From Oscillospiraceae bacterium (lineage in GTDB: Bacteria; Bacillota; Clostridia; Oscillospirales; Acutalibacteraceae): 64,000 nt of DNA. Where the stretch lies: the NCBI GenBank assembly GCA_031256825.1, contig JAIRPV010000015.1:101618-165617 (forward strand), given 5' to 3'. The translations under genes and the position numbers were made by a program. Shown piece by piece: positions 56,375-64,000 of the stretch (positions are counted from its first letter, which is position 1; every line of letters begins with the position of its first letter). The notes beneath the pieces are model-generated. The model saw only the letters and a program-made list of their open reading frames with translations. It made no database searches and was not told where the DNA came from.

Positions 56375-58102
56375 ATGAAATTAGACCGTCTGCTGGGCTT
56401 CCGCTTTAAAGAAACGCCTTCGGACTGCCAAATCGCCAGCCACATCCTCATGACGCGCGGCGGCTACATCAAAAACGTGGGTTCCGGCATTTTCAGCCTT
56501 TATCCGCCCGCAAAGCGCATCGCGCAAAAGATTGAGCGGATCATGCGCGAAGAAATGGACGCCATCGGCGGCCAGGAGGTCATGTTCCCTGTGGCTATGC
56601 CTGCGGCGCTTTGGAAGGAATCGGGCCGGTTCGAAAGCGTGGGCAGCGAATTGCTGCGCTTTAGCGATCGCGCCGGGGCCGACATGGTGCTGGGCATGAC
56701 CCACGAAGAGGCCGTGGTGCACCTGGCGCGCGGCGCGGCGCAGTCGTATGCCCAATACCCGTTCATGGTCTACCAAATCCAAACAAAGTTCCGCGACGAG
56801 CCCCGCGCCCGGGGCGGCCTGATCCGCACGCGGGAGTTCACCATGAAAGACGGGTATTCGTTCCACACCTCGCAGGAGGATTTGGAGGAATATTATCAGA
56901 AGGCCTATCAGGCTTATGTGAATATCTTCAGAAGATGCGGCATCCCGGAGGTGGTCAGCGTCCGGTCCGACAGCGGCATGATGGGCGGCAAGGTGGCCCA
57001 CGAATTCATGCTGGTAACAGACGTTGGCGAAGACTACCTTGCCATCTGCGGCGAATGCGGCTTTGCGGCCAATATGGAAGTGGCCGAAACGGTTGTGGAA
57101 AACGCGCCGCGCGAAGACCGGCCGCTTGAAAAAGTGCATACGCCGGATATCAAAACCATTGACGGGTTGTGCGGCTTCCTGGGGATCGCCCCCGAACAGA
57201 CCTGCAAGGCTGTTATCTATCAAAAAGCGTCCGACGGCGCGCTTGTGGTGATTTTTATCCGGGGCGATTTGGAAGTCAACGAAGTGAAGCTGCGCAACCT
57301 GCTGGGCGAAGAAGCCCATCCGGCGCTCAACGCCGAAGAGGTGCTGCCGTGCGGCTTTATTGGCCCGCTGGGGCTGCCCCGCGGTTTGACAACAATCTTT
57401 GACCGTTCCCTGCGGGGCGCGAAAAATCTGGCCACCGGGGCCTGCGAAGCGGATTGGCACTACACCGGCTTCAGCCCCGAACGGGATGTGGCAGGCATTG
57501 CATGCAGCGACGTGGCGAAAATACAGGAAGGCGGCGTTTGCCCGCAATGCGGCAAGCCCGCCATCGGGCTGAAACGCGGCGTGGAAGTGGGGAATATCTT
57601 CCAGCTGGGCACGAAATACACAAAGGCCATGAATATGACATACCTTGATCAGAACGGCAAACCGCAGTATCCCATTATGGGCTGCTATGGCATTGGCACA
57701 GGGCGGCTCATGGCGTCTGTCTGTGAAGCGCGCCACGACGCTTACGGCCCCGTCTGGCCCATGTCCATCGCCCCCTGGCAGGTTGAAATTTGCGCCCTGC
57801 GCGCGCAGGAGCCGGGGGTGGCCGCCGCCGCGGATGCGCTCTACGCCGCGCTGGAATCCGCAGGGATCGAAGTGCTTTACGACGACCGGAAGGTCAGCGC
57901 CGGGGTGATGTTCAGCGACGCGGATTTGCTGGGCGTGCCCGTGCGGGCGATCATCAGCCCAAAAACCCTCGAAAGAGGCGTTGTGGAGCTGAAGACCCGC
58001 GACAAAACGCTCCAGAAGGAGATTGCGCTGGAACACGCGGCGCAGGAGATTGCCGCGCTGGTGAAAGAGTTGATGAAACAGGGGGGATACCACAATGCAT
58101 GA
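56375..58102 (+). CDS. proS: Prolyl-tRNA synthetase
   Basis: GYIKNVGSGIFSLYPPAKRI; MTHEEAVVHL; YQIQTKFRDEPRARGGLIRTREFTMKDGYSFH. Confidence 0.98.
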   Translation: MKLDRLLGFRFKETPSDCQIASHILMTRGGYIKNVGSGIFSLYPPAKRIAQKIERIMREEMDAIGGQEVMFPVAMPAALWKESGRFESVGSELLRFSDRAGADMVLGMTHEEAVVHLARGAAQSYAQYPFMVYQIQTKFRDEPRARGGLIRTREFTMKDGYSFHTSQEDLEEYYQKAYQAYVNIFRRCGIPEVVSVRSDSGMMGGKVAHEFMLVTDVGEDYLAICGECGFAANMEVAETVVENAPREDRPLEKVHTPDIKTIDGLCGFLGIAPEQTCKAVIYQKASDGALVVIFIRGDLEVNEVKLRNLLGEEAHPALNAEEVLPCGFIGPLGLPRGLTTIFDRSLRGAKNLATGACEADWHYTGFSPERDVAGIACSDVAKIQEGGVCPQCGKPAIGLKRGVEVGNIFQLGTKYTKAMNMTYLDQNGKPQYPIMGCYGIGTGRLMASVCEARHDAYGPVWPMSIAPWQVEICALRAQEPGVAAAADALYAALESAGIEVLYDDRKVSAGVMFSDADLLGVPVRAIISPKTLERGVVELKTRDKTLQKEIALEHAAQEIAALVKELMKQGGYHNA

Positions 58103-59834
58103 ACCATATCGCACCCATACCTGCGGGGAACTGCGGGAAGAACAGATTGGGCAGCGGGTGCGGCTGTCCGGCTGGGCGGCTGTCTTCCGCAACCACGGCG
58201 GGGTTATCTTCATTGATTTGCGCGATTACTATGGCGTAACGCAGGTGGTTTTGCACAACGAAGCGCTGCTGCGGGGGATCACCCGTGAAACGGTGGTTGC
58301 TGTGGAAGGCGTTGTGGTTGCGCGCGGCGAGGAAACCTATAACCCAAAGCTGGCCACGGGCACGGTGGAAGTGCACGCCGATTCCCTTGTGCCGCTGGGC
58401 AGCCCGGCGCTGCCGCTGCCGTTCGAAATTGGCGGCGCGGGCACCCGCGAAGAGGTGCGGCTGAAGCACAGGTATCTGGATCTGCGCGGGCCGCGCATGC
58501 AGCGCAATCTGCAATTGCGCGCAAAACTGCTCAAGGCCGTGCGCGCGCACATGGAATCCATGGGCTTTTTGGAAGTGCAAACCCCCATTCTAACAGCCTC
58601 TTCGCCCGAAGGCGCGCGGGATTTTCTCGTGCCGTCGCGCAAGTGGAAGGGTAAGTTCTATGCCCTGCCGCAGGCCCCGCAGCAGTTTAAGCAGCTGCTG
58701 ATGCTTTCGGGCGTAGATCGGTACTACCAGATAGCGCCCTGCTTCCGCGACGAAGATGCGCGCAACGACCGCCACCCGGGCGAGTTTTACCAGATCGACT
58801 TTGAGATGGCTTTCGCTTCGCAGGAAGATGTGCTGCGCACGGCGGAAACATTGCTTTGCGGCATTTTCGAGGAATTTGCCCCGGACAAAAAAATCGAGCG
58901 GCGCTTCCCGCGCATTCCCTACAAAGAAGCCATGCTGCGGTATGGCAGCGACAAGCCGGATTTGCGCAACCCCCTGGTCATACAGGATTTGACGGCCTTT
59001 TTTGCCGACGCGGCATTCAAGCCGTTCCAGGGCAAACCCGTGCGGGGGATCAACGCGCCGGGCTGCGCCAAACAGAGCAGAAGCTTCTTTGAACAGATGC
59101 TGCAATACGCCCAAAGCATTGGGATGCAGGGCCTGGGCTACATTTCGGTCGCCGAAGACGGCGGGCTCAAGGGGCCGATCGTCAAACATCTCAGCGAAGA
59201 AAAGCAGCGGGAATTACTGGCCATGTTCGAGATGCAGCGAACCGACACAGTGTTTTTCATCTGCGATCGGCCGCAAATCTGCGATAAGCTGGCCGGGCAA
59301 ATCCGCAGCGAATTGGGCCGCCGTCTGGAACTCATCGACGAAAGCCGCTGCGCGTTTTGCTTTGTCACAGACTTCCCCATGTATGAACTCGACGAGCAAA
59401 AGCAGCCGGCTTTTACCCACAACCCGTTTTCTATGCCGCAGGGCGGGCTGGAAGCGCTGGAAACCCAGAACCCCACCGAAATCCTTGCCTGGCAGTTCGA
59501 TCTGGTGCTCAACGGCGTGGAGCTTTCATCCGGCGCGGTGCGCAACCATATCCCGGAAATCATGACCCGGGCCTTCGCTTTGGCGGGCTACAGCGAAGAC
59601 GAACTCAAGCGCCGCTTCGGCGCGCTTTACACGGCTTTCCATTATGGCGCGCCGCCGCACGCGGGCATGGGCCTGGGGTTTGAGCGCATTATGATGATGC
59701 TGCTGGGCGAAGAGAGCATCCGCGAGGTGCTGGCCTTCCCGCTCAACGGCAACGCGCAGGACGCGATGCTCGGCGCGCCCGGCGATGTGACAGAAATACA
59801 GCTGCGCGAAGCGCACATAAAAATCCGGAATTAA
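58095..59834 (+). CDS. aspS: Aspartyl-tRNA synthetase
   Basis: VRLSGWAAVFRNHGGVIFIDLRDYYGVTQVV; ARDFLVPSRKWKGKFYALPQAPQQFKQLLMLSG; AGMGLGFERIMMMLLGEESIREVLAFPLN. Confidence 0.98.
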   Translation: MHEPYRTHTCGELREEQIGQRVRLSGWAAVFRNHGGVIFIDLRDYYGVTQVVLHNEALLRGITRETVVAVEGVVVARGEETYNPKLATGTVEVHADSLVPLGSPALPLPFEIGGAGTREEVRLKHRYLDLRGPRMQRNLQLRAKLLKAVRAHMESMGFLEVQTPILTASSPEGARDFLVPSRKWKGKFYALPQAPQQFKQLLMLSGVDRYYQIAPCFRDEDARNDRHPGEFYQIDFEMAFASQEDVLRTAETLLCGIFEEFAPDKKIERRFPRIPYKEAMLRYGSDKPDLRNPLVIQDLTAFFADAAFKPFQGKPVRGINAPGCAKQSRSFFEQMLQYAQSIGMQGLGYISVAEDGGLKGPIVKHLSEEKQRELLAMFEMQRTDTVFFICDRPQICDKLAGQIRSELGRRLELIDESRCAFCFVTDFPMYELDEQKQPAFTHNPFSMPQGGLEALETQNPTEILAWQFDLVLNGVELSSGAVRNHIPEIMTRAFALAGYSEDELKRRFGALYTAFHYGAPPHAGMGLGFERIMMMLLGEESIREVLAFPLNGNAQDAMLGAPGDVTEIQLREAHIKIRN

Positions 59835-59924
59835 GTTTTCACGCAGTTTTCATCCAATCCGCATTGCCGCGCGGCAAGCGCTTTGCTATAATCAACCTGA
59901 TAACTAATTTAGGGAGGTGCTCCT

Positions 59925-61343
59925 TTGGAAGAGAAAGAACAATCGCTGGAACCAGAAGAGAACGCGGAACCCACGCAACCCATGGCGGAAGAAACGGAAC
60001 GCACGGAGCTTGGCGAAATTGTGGAGGAAGCGGCGGAAGCGCGCGGGGAACTGATTGGGGAAGCGGCGGAAGAAGCCGCGGCGGAGCCGCCGTCGAAACC
60101 AATCAAAGGGCCAACAGGCTTTGCGTGGCTGGCGGCGCTGCTGCTGATGCTGCTGGGGTTGGCGGCGCTTGTGCCCGCGCTTTGGAACATCATGCTGGCA
60201 ACGCCCGCTTTGCAGGGGCTGACGATGGAGGCGCTGAAGCGCTACGACAGCGCGATGGGCTATTACAGCCGGCTGTATCAGATGGATCAACAGGCCGCGC
60301 TTTGGACGCAGGAAAATTTCAGCTTCGGGAATACCGCGGTCCCGAGCGTCACCAGCGGCATGTTCGCCTTCGAGCGCGCGGCTATGGTGACGTATGTCAC
60401 CGACGGCCCGCAGGAAGCGGCCAGCTTTGCGGGGCAAAACTTTCCGGAAGGCGCGCGCCTGCCGCGTGCCATCCAGCGGCTCAACGCGAAAGCCGCCGTG
60501 CTGGTTGAAGCTGTGGCGCTCATCAACGCGGAAATTGATCCGGAAGCCGAAAGCCCGGACATTATGGCGGCAATCGAAGCCGCGCGCAAGAAGGATAAAA
60601 ACGCCGCTGCGCACGCTCTGATCTACGACGCGGAAGCGCTTTGGCAAGCGGCCCAAAAAGATGTTTTGTCGGAAGACACGAGCAAGCGCCTGCAAGCGCT
60701 CAAAGCGGCAAAAGGCGTGGAGCCATGGATGTATGAGTCGGTGGAATACCGGCGCGCGGGCGAACAGAACGATTACAAAACAATGCTGTCTTCGCTGGAA
60801 GGCAAGCTTGCCCGCAACAAAGAAGACTATAACGCCCTGCTGAGCAAGCTCAAAGTGCTATATCTGAGCGGAGACAAACAAGGCGCCGAGGCGCTTGCGC
60901 AAAAACTGCTGCAAAACCAGCAGATTGCCGATTATGTGCGCGTGGTGCAGGCGGAACTGCTCTATCGCGACGGAAAATACAGCGACGCGGCGAAGGCCAG
61001 CGACCAAGCCGCCAGCGGGTTCCGCGCGGCGGGCAATTCCGATATGATCATGCAAGCCATCGCAACAAAAGGCGCGGCGCTGTTGCTGGAAGGCAAGACG
61101 GAAGAGGCCCTCAGCCTCATGCGCGGGGCCATGGATGCGCCAGAAGGGCAGCTCAGCTACAACTTTGTGGGCACGCTTCTGGTCGCGGCGATTGCGGCAA
61201 ACGATTTGGAGTACTACGACGAGACCCTGAACATGTTGAATATGTATGACTTTGCGCTGCCGGAAAAACTGGCAGACTACAAAGCGGGGAAGATCACGCT
61301 CAAGGCAATCTATACCGAGGGCATGGGAGGGTTTGAATCATGA
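59925..61343 (+). CDS. Hypothetical membrane protein with acidic N-terminus and TPR-like C-terminal region (TTG start)
   Basis: EEKEQSLEPEENAEPTQPMAEETERTELG, TM GFAWLAALLLMLLGLAALVPALW, helical repeat region; promoter TTGCCG-17-TATAAT upstream. Confidence 0.8.
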   Translation: MEEKEQSLEPEENAEPTQPMAEETERTELGEIVEEAAEARGELIGEAAEEAAAEPPSKPIKGPTGFAWLAALLLMLLGLAALVPALWNIMLATPALQGLTMEALKRYDSAMGYYSRLYQMDQQAALWTQENFSFGNTAVPSVTSGMFAFERAAMVTYVTDGPQEAASFAGQNFPEGARLPRAIQRLNAKAAVLVEAVALINAEIDPEAESPDIMAAIEAARKKDKNAAAHALIYDAEALWQAAQKDVLSEDTSKRLQALKAAKGVEPWMYESVEYRRAGEQNDYKTMLSSLEGKLARNKEDYNALLSKLKVLYLSGDKQGAEALAQKLLQNQQIADYVRVVQAELLYRDGKYSDAAKASDQAASGFRAAGNSDMIMQAIATKGAALLLEGKTEEALSLMRGAMDAPEGQLSYNFVGTLLVAAIAANDLEYYDETLNMLNMYDFALPEKLADYKAGKITLKAIYTEGMGGFES

Positions 61344-62017
61344 GAATACTGTATTTGATCACCAAAATTATCACATACCCCGGGGCTTTTTTGAAAGGCT
61401 TCTGGGAACACGTAACCTGCCGCATGCTAAAGCTGCCCGTGCGCTCAACGCAGTACCTGCGCAGCAGCGACTGGTGCGGCCACGCCGAGCACGACCCCGC
61501 CAACACCCCCGCAAAGGCCTGGCTGATGTGCTTTTTGCCGTGGCTGGCGCAGTGCGTTTTGGGTTCCATATTCCTGGCCGCGTCCGCGATTCCGCTGCTG
61601 CTGTTCGGCCTGCGCGGCACAGACCAAACCCAGTTTTTCTGGCTCGAAATCATTTGCCTGTTCCTGGGCCTGAGCATTGCCTGCAACGCCTTCCCGCAGC
61701 GCGGCGACGCGAAGCGGATGTGGCATTTGTTTTATGAATCGCCCACAGAAGACGAGGTCAAAGCCATGGCGGCGCGGCTGGCTGCCACCCGGACCTCGCA
61801 GCCGGGCAGCGAAGACGTTTGCTGCAACCACATGGCAATCGGCGAAGGCACGGCGGAACCCGTGCCTTCCGCGCCAAAATTTGCCCGGCTGCCCGCGCGC
61901 ATCCTGTTTGCGATACCCAACGCCATTTGCATGGCGGGCGCCTGGCTCGAGGGCACAGGCCTGGCCGCCATACTTGCCTTGGGCCTGACTGTGGCGCTCT
62001 GGTTTTTGCACGGCTAA
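61340..62017 (+). CDS. Hypothetical multi-pass membrane protein
   Basis: ATGA overlap with upstream gene; hydrophobic segments AWLMCFLPWLAQCVLGSIFLAASAIPLLLFGL and ARILFAIPNAICMAGAW. Confidence 0.8.
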   Translation: MRILYLITKIITYPGAFLKGFWEHVTCRMLKLPVRSTQYLRSSDWCGHAEHDPANTPAKAWLMCFLPWLAQCVLGSIFLAASAIPLLLFGLRGTDQTQFFWLEIICLFLGLSIACNAFPQRGDAKRMWHLFYESPTEDEVKAMAARLAATRTSQPGSEDVCCNHMAIGEGTAEPVPSAPKFARLPARILFAIPNAICMAGAWLEGTGLAAILALGLTVALWFLHG

Positions 62018-62049
62018 ACCGCCCGCGCCCGGCCCATGTAACATAGCCA

Positions 62050-62085
62050 AAAACCGCCGCCCCGGAGGACGGCGGTTGCTTTTTG
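62050..62085 (+). terminator. Rho-independent terminator
   Basis: AACCGCCG-loop-CGGCGGTT then GCTTTTTG. Confidence 0.82.
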
Positions 62086-62092
62086 CGTGTTG

Positions 62093-62557
62093 TTAATCGT
62101 CAATTTTCGCTATTTCCGAAGCCGGATCGGCGTTGCCGAAGAGCACGTTGAGCAGGCCGCCGCCGTAATGCTCCATCATGCGGAACGGCATATCCACAAC
62201 GCGCTCAACAACATTGAGCGCCGGGATGTCGCCGCCGCAGAACAGCGAGGACTTATAGCGGATTTCGCCATCGCGCTGATCCAGTTCGAAGTTGCCGATC
62301 TTGAGGCCATAGTTGGCCCGGGTCAGGTAATCGCATATGCGCGGCATGCTTTCCGCGTCCGCGCTCAGCGGGCAGACTGCGTAGGACGTGAACAAATCTT
62401 CGCCAACCAGGATCACCATGCGACAGCTGTTCATGCGGTTTTCCAGCGACATTCCGAAGCGGAACATATGGTCTTCTTCGTTATAGTCGTAGTTCCAGTT
62501 CTGGCTCTTCAGGTAAGCGTCCACCTGCTCCGCCAGCGCCTTGATGTACTCTGCCAT
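62093..62557 (-). CDS. YbjN-like domain protein
   Basis: MAEYIKALAEQVDAYLKSQNWNYDYNEEDHMFRFGMSL...NSCRMVILVGEDLFTSYAVCPLSAD. Confidence 0.75.
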   Translation of the reverse strand: MAEYIKALAEQVDAYLKSQNWNYDYNEEDHMFRFGMSLENRMNSCRMVILVGEDLFTSYAVCPLSADAESMPRICDYLTRANYGLKIGNFELDQRDGEIRYKSSLFCGGDIPALNVVERVVDMPFRMMEHYGGGLLNVLFGNADPASEIAKIDD

Positions 62558-62603
62558 ATTCTTTTCTCCTCCCATAGATTTTGTGCCGTTATATCACATC
62601 AAA

Positions 62604-62779
62604 AGCGGCAAGTTACGAAATTCCGAAATTCCGAAATGCTGGAATTTGGCTTTGAAAAGGGGTCAAAAACCGGTTCGCCATTCCGAAATTCCGAACTATC
62701 GTAAAATTGCGCACGCAGAAGATTCTTGCTAGCGCTGCCTCTGTTGTGGCAATACGCCACAGAAAACCGCTTCGCAAAG
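62604..62779. repeat. Intergenic 176-bp direct repeat, copy A
   Basis: Near-identical (about 3 mismatches) to 62823-62998, offset exactly 219 bp. Confidence 0.95.
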
Positions 62780-62822
62780 CCAGCCGTCGCCAAGGGGTTT
62801 TGTGCTCTTTTGTCTCGCGTTC

Positions 62823-62998
62823 AGCGGCAAGTTACGAAATTCCGAAATTCCGAAATACTGGATTTTGGCTTTGAAAAGGGGTCAAAAACCGGTTCGCCAT
62901 TCCGAAATTCCGAACTATCGTAAAATTGCGCACGCAGAAGATTCTTGCTAGCGCTGCCTCTGTTGTGGCGATACGCCACAGAAAACCGCTTCGCAAAG
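62823..62998. repeat. Intergenic 176-bp direct repeat, copy B
   Basis: Same as copy A; contains ATTCCGAA iterations and a TGTGGCG-ATA-CGCCACA hairpin. Confidence 0.95.
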
Positions 62999-63097
62999 AT
63001 ATCCCCCGCCACAGGCTAGGTACCTATTATACCACAGATCTCTGAAAAAGCAAAGTATTTCCGCAAAAAAATTTCTCCTTATCGCAAAAAATTTTTC

Positions 63098-63126
63098 TTG
63101 ACAACGCCGTTCAGACCTGCTATACT
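63098..63126 (+). promoter_or_regulatory. Promoter for rplJ-rplL
   Basis: TTGACA-17 nt-TATACT. Confidence 0.85.
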
Positions 63127-63134
63127 AATATAGT

Positions 63135-63277
63135 TCTGCCAAAGACAGCAGGCGCCGGGCAACCGGCTTAATTGGGGGAAACCCCGGCCCGCCGAGGAAG
63201 ACGCGCCGCAGCGGGGGTTGCCCTGATGTTTTGTGTGAGCCGCGCCTTTTGCCTTTTGGCGGAAGGCGCTTTATTTT
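63135..63277 (+). ncRNA. Ribosomal protein L10 leader with downstream attenuator-like hairpin
   Basis: CAAAGACAGCAGGCGCCGGGCAACCGGCTTAATTG...GCCGAGGAAGACG, then GCGCCTTTTGCC..GGCGGAAGGCGC TTTATTTT, immediately 5' of rplJ. Confidence 0.85.
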
Positions 63278-63302
63278 ATGTTAACGGAGGTGAACCAAAC
63301 CT

Positions 63303-63836
63303 ATGCCCAGCGAAAAAATTCTGGAGCAGAAAAAAGCAGCCGTAGCCGCCTTGGCGGACACATTGCGCAATTCTGTCACCGGCGTTTTGGTGGAGTACAA
63401 GGGCATCAGCGTGGCCGACGACACTAAGCTGCGCCGCGATTTGCGTGAAGCAGGCGTGGTCTACACAGTCGTGAAGAACACGCAGCTGGAGCTTGCCGCA
63501 AAGGCCGCCGGGATCGACGGGCTGGACCCGTTCCTGACCGGCACCACCGCGCTCGCCACCAGCCCCAGCGACTACGCGGCCGCAGCGCGCATCCTGTCAA
63601 AGTACGCCCTCACCAGCAAAACCTTCAAGCTCAAGACCGGATTCCTCGATGGCAAGGTGGTTGACAGCTCGAAGCTCGACGCGCTGGCAAAATTGCCCAC
63701 GCGCGAAATTCTGCTGGCCACCGTCTGCAACGCGTTCCAGGCCCCCATCGCGGCATTCGCCCGCGCCATGCAGGCGGTTGCAGAAAAAGCTGCTGGCCCC
63801 GCGCCCGCCGCAGAAGAAGCCCCCGCCGAAGCCTGA
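63303..63836 (+). CDS. rplJ: 50S ribosomal protein L10
   Basis: SVTGVLVEYKGISVADDTKLRRDLREAGVVYTVVKNTQLELAAKAAG; GGAGGTG SD. Confidence 0.98.
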   Translation: MPSEKILEQKKAAVAALADTLRNSVTGVLVEYKGISVADDTKLRRDLREAGVVYTVVKNTQLELAAKAAGIDGLDPFLTGTTALATSPSDYAAAARILSKYALTSKTFKLKTGFLDGKVVDSSKLDALAKLPTREILLATVCNAFQAPIAAFARAMQAVAEKAAGPAPAAEEAPAEA

Positions 63837-63921
63837 ACAACCCGGTGTGGGTCTGGCCGCCCCATGCCAAAATGCCTGAGGCCAAATATCTAATATCTAG
63901 CAGTATAGGAGGATAATCAAT

Positions 63922-64000
63922 ATGGCATCCGAAGCGATTCAAAGCATCATCGAGACACTGAAGGGCCTGACCGTCCTGGAACTGAGCGAACTGGTACACG
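63922..64000 (+). CDS. rplL: 50S ribosomal protein L7/L12, truncated by window edge
   Basis: MASEAIQSIIETLKGLTVLELSELVH; directly after rplJ. Confidence 0.95.
   Translation, partial: MASEAIQSIIETLKGLTVLELSELVH

Noticed and set aside
56381-58213. 610-aa minus-strand ORF
   Set aside because: Shadow of proS
62599-63012. Two ~63-aa paralogous minus-strand ORFs (FAKRFSVAY.HNRGSASKNLLRAQF...)
   Set aside because: They coincide exactly with the nucleotide direct repeats, lack SDs, and similar frames are open on the other strand; more likely non-coding repeat

Overview
64 kb window of a high-GC Bacillota chromosome, most likely a gut Oscillospirales-type clostridium (lineage inferred from gene content only). 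It is densely coding and mostly housekeeping: cation P-type ATPase, Ldh-family oxidoreductase, malic enzyme, DUF512 radical SAM/PDZ protein with der, SOD, prs, gpmI, SpoIID proteins, class B sortase, cinA, thiI with a cysteine desulfurase, LCP protein, ppdK, ppa, holB/ricT, ferredoxin, PHP phosphatase/nadA, GGGtGRT protein with an Fe-S scaffold, rnhB, thrC, rsfS/yqeK/nadD, ABC transporter, MFS, AMP-ligase, proS-aspS, and rplJ-rplL with an L10 leader. I saw no CRISPR array, tRNA gene, complete rRNA gene, transposase or prophage. The observations most worth checking are: (1) a 22-nt near-copy of the 16S rRNA 3' end (helix 45 3' strand plus anti-Shine-Dalgarno) in the leader of der; (2) a duplicated, apparently catalytically dead signal-peptidase-like membrane protein reading in frame, with no stop, into gpmI; (3) a SpoIID protein whose N-terminus looks like a degenerate full-length CinA, two genes from the real cinA; (4) a TIM-barrel isomerase/Gfo-Idh-MocA dehydrogenase fusion behind a 79-bp tandemly repeated promoter-like region; (5) a 176-bp near-identical intergenic direct repeat; (6) several palindromic leaders or operators. 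All homology calls were made by eye from the translations; no searches were run.
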